From positions 806,001 through 870,000 of the forward strand of contig NZ_JAAAGB010000001.1 of the NCBI RefSeq assembly GCF_010586825.1: a stretch of 64,000 nt of DNA, given 5' to 3'. A program made the translations under genes and the position numbers. Each line of letters starts with the position of its first letter. The first letter of the stretch is position 1. The notes beneath the pieces are model-generated. The model was not told where the DNA came from. It was given only the letters and a program-made list of their open reading frames with translations, and did not search any database. Of the stretch, positions 53,901 through 62,238 are shown piece by piece. The DNA is from Draconibacterium mangrovi (lineage in GTDB: Bacteria > Bacteroidota > Bacteroidia > Bacteroidales > Prolixibacteraceae).

Positions 53901-54695
53901 GAAGAAATATCCCTGCGTGGTATATTCATTCGAACGATGTGAAAAAATTCCTAAAGTGTTTAAATCCCATTCGGTAATTCCGGGTGCATAAAAGAACAAA
54001 CACTGCTCGCCATTATTACTGGCTGTCCACACGGCACACTCTTCCAAATCTTCGTAATCAATCTCACCGGGATCTTCCGATTGTATTTTTCCTCCGCTTC
54101 CAAATACACCAACCTGCGAAGGATCTGAAAATCCCCAATCAATTAATCTCGAATGGGGTATCTTGTAAATCCCCTTTCCCGAGGTTCGGATTTTCACCCA
54201 GTCACCTGTTGCCAGCACCGATTCTGATTTCCAATTTATCGCTTGAACCGATTTTTTATAAACATCGGGAGCAGCGCGTAGTCCAAAACTTTTTAACCGG
54301 TAAATTTTGCCATTCTCTTCTTTCAGCGGAATGATCTGAAGTTCAATTTTTTTTTCGTTCCCCGACTGGACAACAGAAGTTCTTACTTTTATTTCCGAAG
54401 GAATTTCAACAGCTAACAGTTTCTTTATACTGTCACTCACCTGCTCAAAAACGGGATTCTCAATACTAAACCGAAGTATTTTATTTGGATTTTCGAGCTT
54501 ATAAAGCCGGGTATAAACAGGCAAAGAAAGATGTGCCACATCGCCCGAAAGATCAGCATTTTCAAAGAATTCCAACACTTCTCCGTCGCGGCTGCCCGGG
54601 TTTTCCTGCCAGTCAAGTACAATAATCTCGTTATGCACATCTTTAACAGCAAAGCCAAGCAAAAAAACAAATAACAGAAGTATATATTTATTCAT
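50961..54695 (-). CDS. porU: PorU, T9SS C-terminal signal peptidase
   Basis: PorU is the gingipain-like (C25) protease that removes the T9SS sorting tail from cargo and attaches it to lipopolysaccharide. 1244 residues, normal. Signal peptide (1-17). Peptidase C25 domain at about 520-900: QPYQSSNSLDP region, VLLFGDGSYDNR, catalytic H759 in YIGHANNSF and C793 in VTATCEFSRFD. C-terminal beta-sandwich and a T9SS-like tail (ISNYPNPITDY ... KSGKLLVVQ). The active-site pair is intact. Upstream is the divergent gldJ; downstream porV. Confidence 0.95.
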   Translation of the reverse strand: MNKYILLLFVFLLGFAVKDVHNEIIVLDWQENPGSRDGEVLEFFENADLSGDVAHLSLPVYTRLYKLENPNKILRFSIENPVFEQVSDSIKKLLAVEIPSEIKVRTSVVQSGNEKKIELQIIPLKEENGKIYRLKSFGLRAAPDVYKKSVQAINWKSESVLATGDWVKIRTSGKGIYKIPHSRLIDWGFSDPSQVGVFGSGGKIQSEDPGEIDYEDLEECAVWTASNNGEQCLFFYAPGITEWDLNTLGIFSHRSNEYTTQGYFFLGNTGTPKQPETLDNASDEITHSTSTFDCFDLIEYEKHNLLELGSGKNWYGDRFTNGGSKTYTFMVTDPAEVTSAKLTVSGAARSFRSSDFGVAAEGTEAGTVPFRSVDTGETYGIYADPETTTMNVDLSEGDQEIRLTYNASNSSAEAWLDYIELNYRRNIAVGDAPLFFRDSKSIGAGSIVEFQVANAGSDTKVLDVSDSKNAKEINAVLNGTDLRFKQEASELKEYVVFNSTGTFPEPVFVENVENQNLHAINTPDFLIISHSNFMSSADQLADFHRTQDGMSVEVVDVNAIYNEFSSGSKSATGIRNFIKMIYDRGNTLKYVLLFGDGSYDNRNISGSGLNFIPTYQSSNSLDPLNSYVSDDYFVMLDAGESLSNGSIDLGIGRIPASTAYQAQLVVDKIKRYYEPEALGDWRNVVCMIGDDGDTGIHMRQSEQIADTLNSNHGEFITDKIYFDAYAEDITPAGERYPDVNAAINERVEEGVLILNYIGHANNSFLAHEHVLEKGDINSWSNRNQLPIFVTATCEFSRFDADETSAGEEVLMNPNGGGIGLFSTTRVVTSGANFMLSRSFYRYIFAKDESGEHYRMGDVMRLAKSNLVNGINKRNFSLLADPALKLSYPKYQVVTTSINGADAASSPDTIGTLEKITIEGYVADYFDNRIDDFNGEITHTVYDKEIDMTTLGNGDDNRPLTFQVQNNIIYSGTTTVTNGNFSFSFVVPKDISYKIGSGKIMYYAQNGEEDAHGSFTNFSIGGEGSNIADDSGPEIQLYLDSEDFQSGDVTGKNPTLLAYLSDENGINTVGTGIGHDITAVIDNDYSKVYVLNNYYQAEKDDYTSGLLQYPLNNLSVGKHSLSLKAWDVANNSSEVEIEFEVTGDFIINDISNYPNPITDYTYFVIEHNQVGESFSAVFDIYNINGKLVDQFETEISSNGNTSNPVRWDLSESKIPLTQGVYVYQVFLKNNDGIIASKSGKLLVVQ

Positions 54696-54868
54696 AAAAT
54701 ACGGTCAATAATATAAGCTTGTAAACGGCTACCGCATTCAAATATTGCAAATAAAGCCGCAAACCAACCACGGTTTAACACCGAATAATGCCAAAGATAT
54801 TAACATCCTTCTTAAATGAAGAATAAAATAATTGAAAAGACTGAACAATAAGAATTGAACAAATTAGT

Positions 54869-54876
54869 TATATTTG
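54869..54876 (+). promoter_or_regulatory. -7 box (TATATTTG) before gldJ
   Basis: Exact TAnnTTTG match; transcription would begin near 54882. This position decides between start codons: an ATG at 54882 would be leaderless, while the ATG at 54903 would have a leader of about 20 nt. Confidence 0.5.
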
Positions 54877-54902
54877 TGTCGATGAGAAAATTTATACAAA
54901 CA

Positions 54903-56357
54903 ATGAATTTTAAAAGATTAAAACCATTCGTTTTTATTGCCTTAGCCGCATTCGTATCCGGATGTGGATTATTCGGAATAGGAGGTAAAGGAGATTCATC
55001 ACGAACTACTGGTTGGGAATACAATGCTGAAGAGACCGGAAATATTCCAAATATTTCGGGTTACGAGCAGGAAGCCGGACCAGGTTTAGTTTTTGTTCAG
55101 GGTGGTACGTTTACTATGGGTCGTGTTGAGCAGGACGTTATGTACCGCAACGACAATTATCCCCGAAGAGTTACTGTAGCTTCGTTTTATATGGACGAAA
55201 CAGAAGTTTCAAATCAGGACTATCGTGAATTTACCCACTGGACAGGTCGTGTATACCCCGGTGATGTAGAAAGAATGAAGGCTATTACACCCGACTCAAG
55301 TGTTTGGCGTAAAGATTTGGCCTACAACGAACCTTATGTAAATAACTATTTCCGTCATCCGGCATATTCAGAATATCCGGTAGTTGGTGTTAGCTGGGAA
55401 CAGGCCGAAGCTTATTGTGCCTGGCGTACCGACAGGGTAAACGAACAAATATTGGTAGATAAGGGAATCATTACGCATGACAATACCCAAGGGGGCGAAA
55501 ACGTATATACAACAGATACTTATTTAGCAGGATTATACCAGGGAACAGAAGGCGACAAACCTGTTGAAAATCCTGACGGAACAACCCGTCGCCCCAAATG
55601 GGAAGATGGAATTATGCTACCCAATTACCGTCTGCCAACCGAAGCTGAATGGGAATATGCAGCCTACGGTTTAATTGGGAATACTGATGGCGAATTACTT
55701 ACCGACCGTAAAATTTATCCATGGAACGGTTCTTACCTTCGTCAGGATAAGAAAAAAGAAAAAGGCCGTTTAAAAGCCAACTTTGTACGTGGACGTGGAG
55801 ATATGATGGGTATGGCAGGAGCGCTGAACGACAACGCAGACATCGCTGCACCGGTTTTCTCATACGATCCTAACGATTACAACTTATACTGTATGTCGGG
55901 TAACGTTAACGAATGGGTTGCCGACGTTTACCGTCCAATGTCGTTAAACGATGTGGAAGAGTTTAACCCATTCCGTGGTAATGTAATTACAGAATATCGT
56001 CGCGACCAGAACGGACAATTAGAGAGAGACCAATATGGTGAGCTAATAAAAGATACAATTGCAGGAATGGACTACCGAAATGTTTTGGATGGTGATCCTA
56101 ACTCGCAGATTGTTGAAGGAGATACATGGATTGGTAACGATAAACAAACCGAAGGCATGTATATTCAGGACGACAGACCTGGTGCATTCTCTTCATTAAT
56201 TGATGATGAAGTACGTGTGTATAAAGGAGGATCGTGGCAAGATCGCCCTTATTGGTTGGTTCCCGGAACACGTCGTTATCTGGAGCAGACAAAAGCACAG
56301 AACGATCTTGGTTTCCGTTGTGCAATGACCAGAGTTGGAAGCCCTGAAGGTTTCTAA
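54903..56357 (+). CDS. gldJ: GldJ, T9SS/gliding lipoprotein
   Basis: About 484 residues. Lipoprotein signal with lipobox VSGC (Cys21 from this start). The rest is one formylglycine-generating-enzyme/SUMF1-type domain: GLVFVQGGTFTMGRVEQDV, VASFYMDETEVSNQDYREF, LPTEAEWEYAA, YNLYCMSGNVNEWVADVY, and GGSWQDRPYW ... DLGFRCAMT. GldJ is a non-enzymatic ring component at the outer-membrane side of the T9SS/gliding machine, related to GldK. The neighbours porV-porU upstream and murF downstream match the known gldJ locus. In-frame ATG at 54882 and TTG at 54855 also exist; see the promoter box at 54869-54876. Confidence 0.9.
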   Translation: MNFKRLKPFVFIALAAFVSGCGLFGIGGKGDSSRTTGWEYNAEETGNIPNISGYEQEAGPGLVFVQGGTFTMGRVEQDVMYRNDNYPRRVTVASFYMDETEVSNQDYREFTHWTGRVYPGDVERMKAITPDSSVWRKDLAYNEPYVNNYFRHPAYSEYPVVGVSWEQAEAYCAWRTDRVNEQILVDKGIITHDNTQGGENVYTTDTYLAGLYQGTEGDKPVENPDGTTRRPKWEDGIMLPNYRLPTEAEWEYAAYGLIGNTDGELLTDRKIYPWNGSYLRQDKKKEKGRLKANFVRGRGDMMGMAGALNDNADIAAPVFSYDPNDYNLYCMSGNVNEWVADVYRPMSLNDVEEFNPFRGNVITEYRRDQNGQLERDQYGELIKDTIAGMDYRNVLDGDPNSQIVEGDTWIGNDKQTEGMYIQDDRPGAFSSLIDDEVRVYKGGSWQDRPYWLVPGTRRYLEQTKAQNDLGFRCAMTRVGSPEGF

Positions 56358-56376
56358 ATCATAAAAATATTTTCAG

Positions 56377-56408
56377 AAAAGCTTCGTACAACTGCGGAGC
56401 TTTTTTTA
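56377..56408 (+). terminator. Terminator of gldJ
   Basis: AAAAGCTTCG (56377-56386) pairs with CGGAGCTTTT (56395-56404) with one G-U pair, followed by a T run. Confidence 0.8.
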
Positions 56409-56423
56409 TACCAAATTGAATCG

Positions 56424-56431
56424 TATTTTTG
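56424..56431 (+). promoter_or_regulatory. -7 box (TATTTTTG) directly before murF
   Basis: Exact TAnnTTTG match. Four bases separate it from the murF ATG (56436), implying a leaderless or nearly leaderless mRNA, like rprX. Confidence 0.45.
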
Positions 56432-56435
56432 CTTT

Positions 56436-57731
56436 ATGACAAGTATTGAAACTATTTACGGTTGTTTTCTAAATTCAACACAAGTATCTACCGATAGTCG
56501 AAAAATTGAGAATGGCTGTATTTTTTTCGCATTAAAAGGGGCTAATTTTAATGGCAACAAATATGCCCACGATGCCCTAAAAAAAGGAGCTGCTTTTGCC
56601 GTTGTTGACGAAGCAGAATATGCCACCGATGACAAAATATTACTGGTAGACGATGTGCTGACCTCGTTACAACAACTGGCCCATCATCACCGAAAACTAC
56701 TGGGATTGCCCATACTAGCCATTACCGGCACCAACGGAAAAACAACCACAAAGGAGTTGATTTCAACGGTGCTTGCAAAAAAATTCAAAGTAAGTTTCAC
56801 GCAGGGAAATTTAAACAATCACATTGGAGTTCCTTTAACGTTGCTCACGATGGATAAAAACACTGAATTTGGCGTGGTGGAAATGGGTGCCAATCATCCG
56901 GGTGAAATTGCCGACCTATGTAAAATCGCAGATCCTGATTTTGGCATAATTACCAACATCGGGCGGGCACACCTTGAAGGTTTTGGCTCGTTTGAAGGTG
57001 TGATAAAAACCAAGGGAGAACTATACGATTATCTGGGGGAAAAGAATGGAGTTGTATTTTACAACGCCGACAATAAATTACTTGTAGAAATTGGTAAAGC
57101 ACTTCCAAAACGCATTTCTTACGGAAAAGAAAATGCATCGTTCACCGGAGAGACCATCCAAAGTCCTCCGTTTATTCATGTAAAAGCCAATTTTAAAAAG
57201 GGCGTACTTTACCTGAACAGCAATTTAATTGGCGATTTTAATTTCGAAAATATTTTAGCGGCTGCCTGTATCGCAAATTATTTTGATGTTGATCCGCTAA
57301 AAATCCAGCAGGCCATAAAAGAATACCAGCCCACTAACAATCGCTCGCAATTAATAAACAAAGGCGAATTAAAGATTATAATGGACGCTTACAATGCCAA
57401 TCCCACAAGCATGGCAGCATCCATCGTAAGTTTTCTGGATAACCTTAAAGGGGATAAATACCTCATTCTGGGCGATATGCTTGAACTGGGAGAATATTCA
57501 GAAGATGAACATACAAAAATCGTTGAGTTGATTCCGAACGAATTAAAAAGCAGCACTTTTTTAGTGGGTAAAGAATTCTCGAAAGCCAACACCGGGGAAG
57601 GTATTAAATTTTTTATTCATGTAGATGAACTATGTACCTACCTGAAAAATGAGCCCATAAAAAACGGGAACATTTTAATAAAAGGTTCCCGCGGTATCCA
57701 GCTTGAAAAAGTACTCGATCTTCTTAATTAG
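56436..57731 (+). CDS. murF: MurF, UDP-MurNAc-tripeptide D-Ala-D-Ala ligase
   Basis: Completes the UDP-MurNAc pentapeptide in peptidoglycan synthesis. 431 residues. N-terminal substrate domain (STDSRKIENGCIFFALKG), central ATPase with P-loop AITGTNGKTTTKELI (about 95-109) and GVVEMGANHPGEI, DPDFGIITNIGRAHLEGFGS; C-terminal DAYNANPTSMAASI. Normal length. It overlaps the end of the convergent trxA by 8 bp, with no terminator between. Confidence 0.95.
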   Translation: MTSIETIYGCFLNSTQVSTDSRKIENGCIFFALKGANFNGNKYAHDALKKGAAFAVVDEAEYATDDKILLVDDVLTSLQQLAHHHRKLLGLPILAITGTNGKTTTKELISTVLAKKFKVSFTQGNLNNHIGVPLTLLTMDKNTEFGVVEMGANHPGEIADLCKIADPDFGIITNIGRAHLEGFGSFEGVIKTKGELYDYLGEKNGVVFYNADNKLLVEIGKALPKRISYGKENASFTGETIQSPPFIHVKANFKKGVLYLNSNLIGDFNFENILAAACIANYFDVDPLKIQQAIKEYQPTNNRSQLINKGELKIIMDAYNANPTSMAASIVSFLDNLKGDKYLILGDMLELGEYSEDEHTKIVELIPNELKSSTFLVGKEFSKANTGEGIKFFIHVDELCTYLKNEPIKNGNILIKGSRGIQLEKVLDLLN

Positions 57732-58095
57732 CCTGAGGTTTTTCAACTTTCAGCACGTCAGAAATTGCTTTCTCGAAAGTTTGTTTCGGAAGTGCTCCCA
57801 TTGCCATTTGCGGTTGTCCGTCTTGCGGTACAAACAGCAATGAAGGGATACTTTGTACACCAAACATTCCGGCTAATTCCTGTTGCTCTTCAGTGTTTAC
57901 TTTGTAGATTACGATACTGTCGCCATACTCCGATTGCAACTCTTCCAACACCGGAGCTACCATTTTACATGGTCCACACCAATCAGCGTAAAAGTCGATC
58001 AAACATGGCTTCTCACCTTCGTATTTCCACTCTTTATTCGTTTCAAAATTGAAAACTTTCTCCTTAAATGTTTCTTTCGTTAAATGTTCCAACAT
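57724..58095 (-). CDS. trxA: Thioredoxin
   Basis: 123 residues, N-terminal extension of about 25 residues relative to E. coli TrxA. Active site FYADWCGPCKMVAPVL; cis-Pro in IPSLLF, and the LPKQTFEKAI C-terminal helix. General cytoplasmic disulfide reductase. The minus-strand gene has a -7-poor AT-rich promoter region (58096-58200). Confidence 0.95.
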   Translation of the reverse strand: MLEHLTKETFKEKVFNFETNKEWKYEGEKPCLIDFYADWCGPCKMVAPVLEELQSEYGDSIVIYKVNTEEQQELAGMFGVQSIPSLLFVPQDGQPQMAMGALPKQTFEKAISDVLKVEKPQAN

Positions 58096-58207
58096 GATTT
58101 TATATTTTTCAGTATTTATATATCTATTTATTTCGATATTTGCATATCAAAGATAATACCAAAACTTTGAAATCCCAAGTTACTACTTAATTTCAACTAA
58201 ATAATTG

Positions 58208-58215
58208 TAATTTTG
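58208..58215 (+). promoter_or_regulatory. -7 box (TAATTTTG) before the nucleotidyltransferase gene
   Basis: Exact TAnnTTTG match, 65 bp before the ATG (58273); no clear -33 element. Confidence 0.4.
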
Positions 58216-58272
58216 TCACGATTTTTTATCAAAGTGGCAGAATAGACCATTTTGAAATACGATTTTTGTCAG

Positions 58273-59682
58273 ATGAACAGCAAGCTAAAAGAGAAGATTT
58301 TCAAAGATATACAGGCAGTTGCCGACCGTGTTGAAACAGAAACTTATGTGATTGGAGGATATGTACGTGATCTGTTTCTCGAACGACCTTCAAAAGATAT
58401 CGACATTGTAACCATTGGCAGCGGCATCGATTTCGCCAACGAAGTGGCCAAAAGTCTTAAACCCCGCCCAAGAGTTAATGTATTTAAGAACTTTGGCACA
58501 GCCATGTTAAAATACAACGACCTTGAAATTGAGTTTGTTGGTGCCCGAAAAGAGTCGTACCAACGCAACTCGAGGAAACCTATTGTTGAAGACGGCACCC
58601 TGGAGGACGATCAGAACCGCCGCGATTTTACCATCAATGCAATGGCTTTTAGTTTAAACGGCGATCGTTTTGGCGAGCTTGTTGATCCGTTTAACGGGAT
58701 GGATGATTTAAACAACAAGATAATCCGCACGCCGCTCGATCCGGACATTACATTCTCCGATGATCCTTTGCGGATTATGCGTGCCATTCGTTTTGCCACT
58801 CAGCTTGATTTTGAGATTGAGGATGAAACCTTAAAAGCAATTGCCCGGAATAAAGACCGTATTAAAATTGTTTCGGCTGAGCGTATTATCGAAGAGCTGA
58901 ACAAAATTATTATGGCCCCGAAACCTTCGAAAGGTTTTCGTCTGCTTGAAGAAACTGGTTTGCTGGCCATGATCTTCCCCGAACTGCAAAATATGAAAGG
59001 AGTTGATAAAGTAAATGGCATCGGTCATAAGGATAATTTCTATCATACCATTGAGGTGCTCGACCGCCTGGTACCCAACTCCGATAATTTGTGGTTACGC
59101 TGGTCGGCATTATTGCACGACATTGCCAAACCCAAAACAAAACGTTTTGTTGAAGGCCTGGGCTGGACTTTCCACGCGCACAATTTTGTTGGGGTTAAAA
59201 TGATCCCCAAGATCTTTAAGCGTATGAAATTACCGCTGAATGAAAAGATGAAATATGTTCAGAAGATGGTAGGCCTGCACATGAGGCCAATTGTGCTTTC
59301 AGAAGAAATTGTAACCGACTCAGCTGTTCGTCGCCTGCTTTTTGAGGCCGGTGATGACATCGATGATTTAATGACACTTTGTGAGGCCGACATCACATCG
59401 AAGAATCCGGAGAAGGTGAAACGCTACATGAAAAACTTTAAAGTGGTTCGCCAAAAGTTAAAGGAGATTGAAGAGAAAGATGCGATACGCAACTTCCAGC
59501 CTCCGGTTGATGGCGACCTTATTATGGAGACTTTTGATTTGTCGCCATGCCGCGAAGTTGGCCTCCTAAAAGATGCCATTAAAGAAGCTATTTTGGATGG
59601 AGAAATTCATAACAATTACGAGGAAGCTTTTGCTTTTATGATGAAAAAAGCAGAAGAAATGGGGCTAAAAGCAAAAGATTAA
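58273..59682 (+). CDS. CCA-adding/poly(A) polymerase-family nucleotidyltransferase with HD domain
   Basis: 469 residues. Head domain with [20 protein letters not shown] (catalytic DxD at D-I-D), [11 protein letters not shown] and [13 protein letters not shown] (motif with template Asp/Arg). Neck/body follows, then an HD domain: [11 protein letters not shown] (about 276-286). Bacteroidota typically have one such enzyme, which adds CCA to tRNA 3' ends; the alternative is poly(A) polymerase activity, not separable from sequence alone. The ATG at 58273 is used; the frame to 58252 starts TTG. Confidence 0.9.
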   Translation: MNSKLKEKIFKDIQAVADRVETETYVIGGYVRDLFLERPSKDIDIVTIGSGIDFANEVAKSLKPRPRVNVFKNFGTAMLKYNDLEIEFVGARKESYQRNSRKPIVEDGTLEDDQNRRDFTINAMAFSLNGDRFGELVDPFNGMDDLNNKIIRTPLDPDITFSDDPLRIMRAIRFATQLDFEIEDETLKAIARNKDRIKIVSAERIIEELNKIIMAPKPSKGFRLLEETGLLAMIFPELQNMKGVDKVNGIGHKDNFYHTIEVLDRLVPNSDNLWLRWSALLHDIAKPKTKRFVEGLGWTFHAHNFVGVKMIPKIFKRMKLPLNEKMKYVQKMVGLHMRPIVLSEEIVTDSAVRRLLFEAGDDIDDLMTLCEADITSKNPEKVKRYMKNFKVVRQKLKEIEEKDAIRNFQPPVDGDLIMETFDLSPCREVGLLKDAIKEAILDGEIHNNYEEAFAFMMKKAEEMGLKAKD

Positions 59683-60701
59683 TCCACCTGCAACTTTAAC
59701 AGAATCGGCAAATGGTCGCTAAATCCGCCATTGTATCGAAAGCCCGTGTAAGTACGATACAACTTTCGGCCTCCGCGCGTTTCATCTGGCTCAAATAAGA
59801 AAGGGAGTTTGCAAATTGTTGCATTTTCAGGTTTGGCGCTTAACCCATTTGTTGCGGTCAGCAATCCCGGTGACACAATAATCTGATCGAAAATAAACCA
59901 CTGCCCCTGATATTTCAAAGTCCCTTCTTCCTTATTCATCCAGGGTAAAGATAGATTGTATAAACCAGCGGATTTGTTTTTTAAAGGATCAGTAGCACCA
60001 AGATCCTGTGCTATACTTTCATCTATTGGCTGATCGTTAAAATCACCTACGATAACCACTTTTGCCTTATCATTTTTTTGAATGATTTCCTTGCATTTCG
60101 ATAAAAGCAAACGAGCAGCCTGTTGCCGTGCCGGTCGTGTTTCCAACAAACCGGAATACCGCGAAGGCCAGTGGTTTACAAACACGTGAATGGAATCACC
60201 ACCATTTACTTCTCCCAACACATAAAGTATTTCGCGACTTCTTCTAACACCTCCATTTTTATCTTCCAGCGGATAATACGCATAATCAAGCGGATAAAAG
60301 GATTCGGAATTATAGATCAGGGCTACATCAATTCCACGCGGATCAGGCGACTCTTTATGGATAATTTTGTAAGGCATTGCTTGTATTGGTGTATCTTCAG
60401 TAAGTTTTTCCAATACATAACGATTCTCGATTTCGGCCAAAGCTATTAAATCGGGCATTTCCCAACCTCCGGCACTTAGTATTACTTTCGAGATATTATT
60501 GATTTTATTTTCGAAACGTTTTCGTGTCCAGTGTCGCTCTCCGGCAGGCGTAAACTCATCATCGGCAGTTAACGAATCGTTTCGTATATCAAACAGGTTT
60601 TCTACATTATAAAAGAGTATTGAAAATTCGGCATCACTATTTTGAGCATTACTTATTGCAATGAGCAGAATTAGGGATAAACAAAAAAGGAAGTGTTTCA
60701 T
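59679..60701 (-). CDS. Secreted endonuclease/exonuclease/phosphatase (EEP) protein
   Basis: 340 residues with signal peptide (1-20, NAQ). EEP fold: [12 protein letters not shown] (metal Asn/Glu), [10 protein letters not shown] (catalytic Glu), [16 protein letters not shown] (Asp-x-Asn), and the final [10 protein letters not shown] (Asp-His). All catalytic residues are present. Substrate may be DNA, RNA or phospho-lipid; the periplasm or surface is its location. The ATG at 60701 is chosen since it begins the signal peptide; the gene is one base after the stop of the upstream lipoprotein gene. Confidence 0.88.
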   Translation of the reverse strand: MKHFLFCLSLILLIAISNAQNSDAEFSILFYNVENLFDIRNDSLTADDEFTPAGERHWTRKRFENKINNISKVILSAGGWEMPDLIALAEIENRYVLEKLTEDTPIQAMPYKIIHKESPDPRGIDVALIYNSESFYPLDYAYYPLEDKNGGVRRSREILYVLGEVNGGDSIHVFVNHWPSRYSGLLETRPARQQAARLLLSKCKEIIQKNDKAKVVIVGDFNDQPIDESIAQDLGATDPLKNKSAGLYNLSLPWMNKEEGTLKYQGQWFIFDQIIVSPGLLTATNGLSAKPENATICKLPFLFEPDETRGGRKLYRTYTGFRYNGGFSDHLPILLKLQVD

Positions 60702-60702
60702 T

Positions 60703-62142
60703 TTACTTTTCAAAGCGTTCGTATGCTCCCAGGTCGGGGCCATCTTCGCCGGTTCGGCTTCTGTTCAGTAAGTCGAGCGGAAACCGTTCAGAGTATTTTG
60801 TTGCTCCCACATCTTTTGCTGCCGATAAGGTATCCAACTCGAAGTTGTAATCATCATACGGATCAACAAATCGCGGATCAAATTCCATCCCGATCATCGC
60901 ATTAATGTAATGATTTGTGTTGCTCGTATTCAAAGTATCAGGTGCCTGAATAATACAATGGTCGAAAAGGTAATTGAATGTGTTCTCTTCGTTATCACCC
61001 AACTCCAGTTCGTTTCCAATATTACCATAGATAATGCTGTTTCCAAATGTTGCCTTGGTCAAATCACCATTATACGAAACTTGTTCACCATTTGAATTTT
61101 CAACAACCAGCACATTCGAAACAACCAATGATGGTGTGGTTCGTACAGCCTGTCCATAATTACCCCAATAGTTGGCAATAGTTGAGTGGTAAAATTCATA
61201 TTCGCCACCTACCAGCAGAGCTGCCCCATAAAATCCACAGTTGGCGATGAGTGTGTTATATGCATAAATCTTCGACTTCAAAGCAAAAATCCCTGCATAA
61301 GCCATATTTTCAATTTTCGTATTCGTAAGCGTTACCGAGGCATACCCTTCGTTTTCAATGGTTCCGACCTGCAACCCAATATTTGCATTTTTAATGGTGG
61401 TGAAATTGAATACGTTATCATGACTACCAGAATACAATACAATGCCATTCCACTGGTCGGGAATATTTTCATACGATGGTTCCAGACGATCGGCCCGGAA
61501 TATGATCGGCGATTCAAAAGTACCATCGGCTTCTACATTTCCACGAACATACATCCCCGCACCTTTGTGGAAATATATTTTTGTTCCCGGCTCAATCGTT
61601 AACGTCGAGGTACTGTCAACATAGGCATAATCGTAAACCAGATAGGGTTTTTCAGCCGTCCAGGTAGTTGTTTTAATCCGTTCGCTTTTGATCAGTTTAA
61701 AATCCTGCCCGTAAGCTTCCAGCATTATACTTTGGAAATTTGTGTTGGTTGTAAATTCAATCGAATCCTGCACAACCATTGGCAGGTTTTGTCCGGTTGG
61801 ATCGATGGTAACCTCAACAAAAATATAAATACTGTCTTTTGCAGGTAATGTAACCTCGTACAGTTCGCTACTTTCAAAACCGTTAATATTTAACCGGAAA
61901 CTGGAAGCATCGCCTCCCGCCAAACGAATACGTGAAATCAAAACATCCTCGTTGTAAGGGTTACTCACCGTAAAACGCCGGGTTGTTGAGCCAATGGAAG
62001 TAAAAATGGTATCGAATGTTACGGTATCAGCAGAAAACTGAAGTTGCGCATCAGTAGACGTCAAATATCCCTCGTCCTCACATGAGAAGAACATGACAAG
62101 CACAAGGGCTGCAGCCAGTATTTGAAGTAAATATTTAACCAA
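60703..62142 (-). CDS. Lipoprotein with right-handed beta-helix
   Basis: 479 residues. Signal with lipobox FFSC (Cys21). Residues 30-150 are an Ig-like or choice-of-anchor region (STTRRFTVSNPYNEDVLIS). From about 165 on, short repeats of N/G/T/V-rich strands (GTKIYFHKGAGMYVRGNVEAD; NIGLQVGTIENEGYASVTLTN) suggest a parallel beta-helix, as in pectate-lyase-like proteins. No catalytic residues are evident. Such proteins are surface-exposed adhesins or glycan binders. In one operon with the EEP gene. Confidence 0.75.
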   Translation of the reverse strand: MVKYLLQILAAALVLVMFFSCEDEGYLTSTDAQLQFSADTVTFDTIFTSIGSTTRRFTVSNPYNEDVLISRIRLAGGDASSFRLNINGFESSELYEVTLPAKDSIYIFVEVTIDPTGQNLPMVVQDSIEFTTNTNFQSIMLEAYGQDFKLIKSERIKTTTWTAEKPYLVYDYAYVDSTSTLTIEPGTKIYFHKGAGMYVRGNVEADGTFESPIIFRADRLEPSYENIPDQWNGIVLYSGSHDNVFNFTTIKNANIGLQVGTIENEGYASVTLTNTKIENMAYAGIFALKSKIYAYNTLIANCGFYGAALLVGGEYEFYHSTIANYWGNYGQAVRTTPSLVVSNVLVVENSNGEQVSYNGDLTKATFGNSIIYGNIGNELELGDNEENTFNYLFDHCIIQAPDTLNTSNTNHYINAMIGMEFDPRFVDPYDDYNFELDTLSAAKDVGATKYSERFPLDLLNRSRTGEDGPDLGAYERFEK

Positions 62143-62238
62143 TTCGAATTAATTTATATCCTTATAACGTCCACTTTTCGCCGTTATTTTACAAATATAA
62201 AAAATCAATTCACAATTTTTAACATTTCTTTGCAATCC

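Noticed and set aside
54855-54881. TTG start for gldJ at 54855
   Set aside because: It lies upstream of the -7 promoter box, so it would not be in the transcript.
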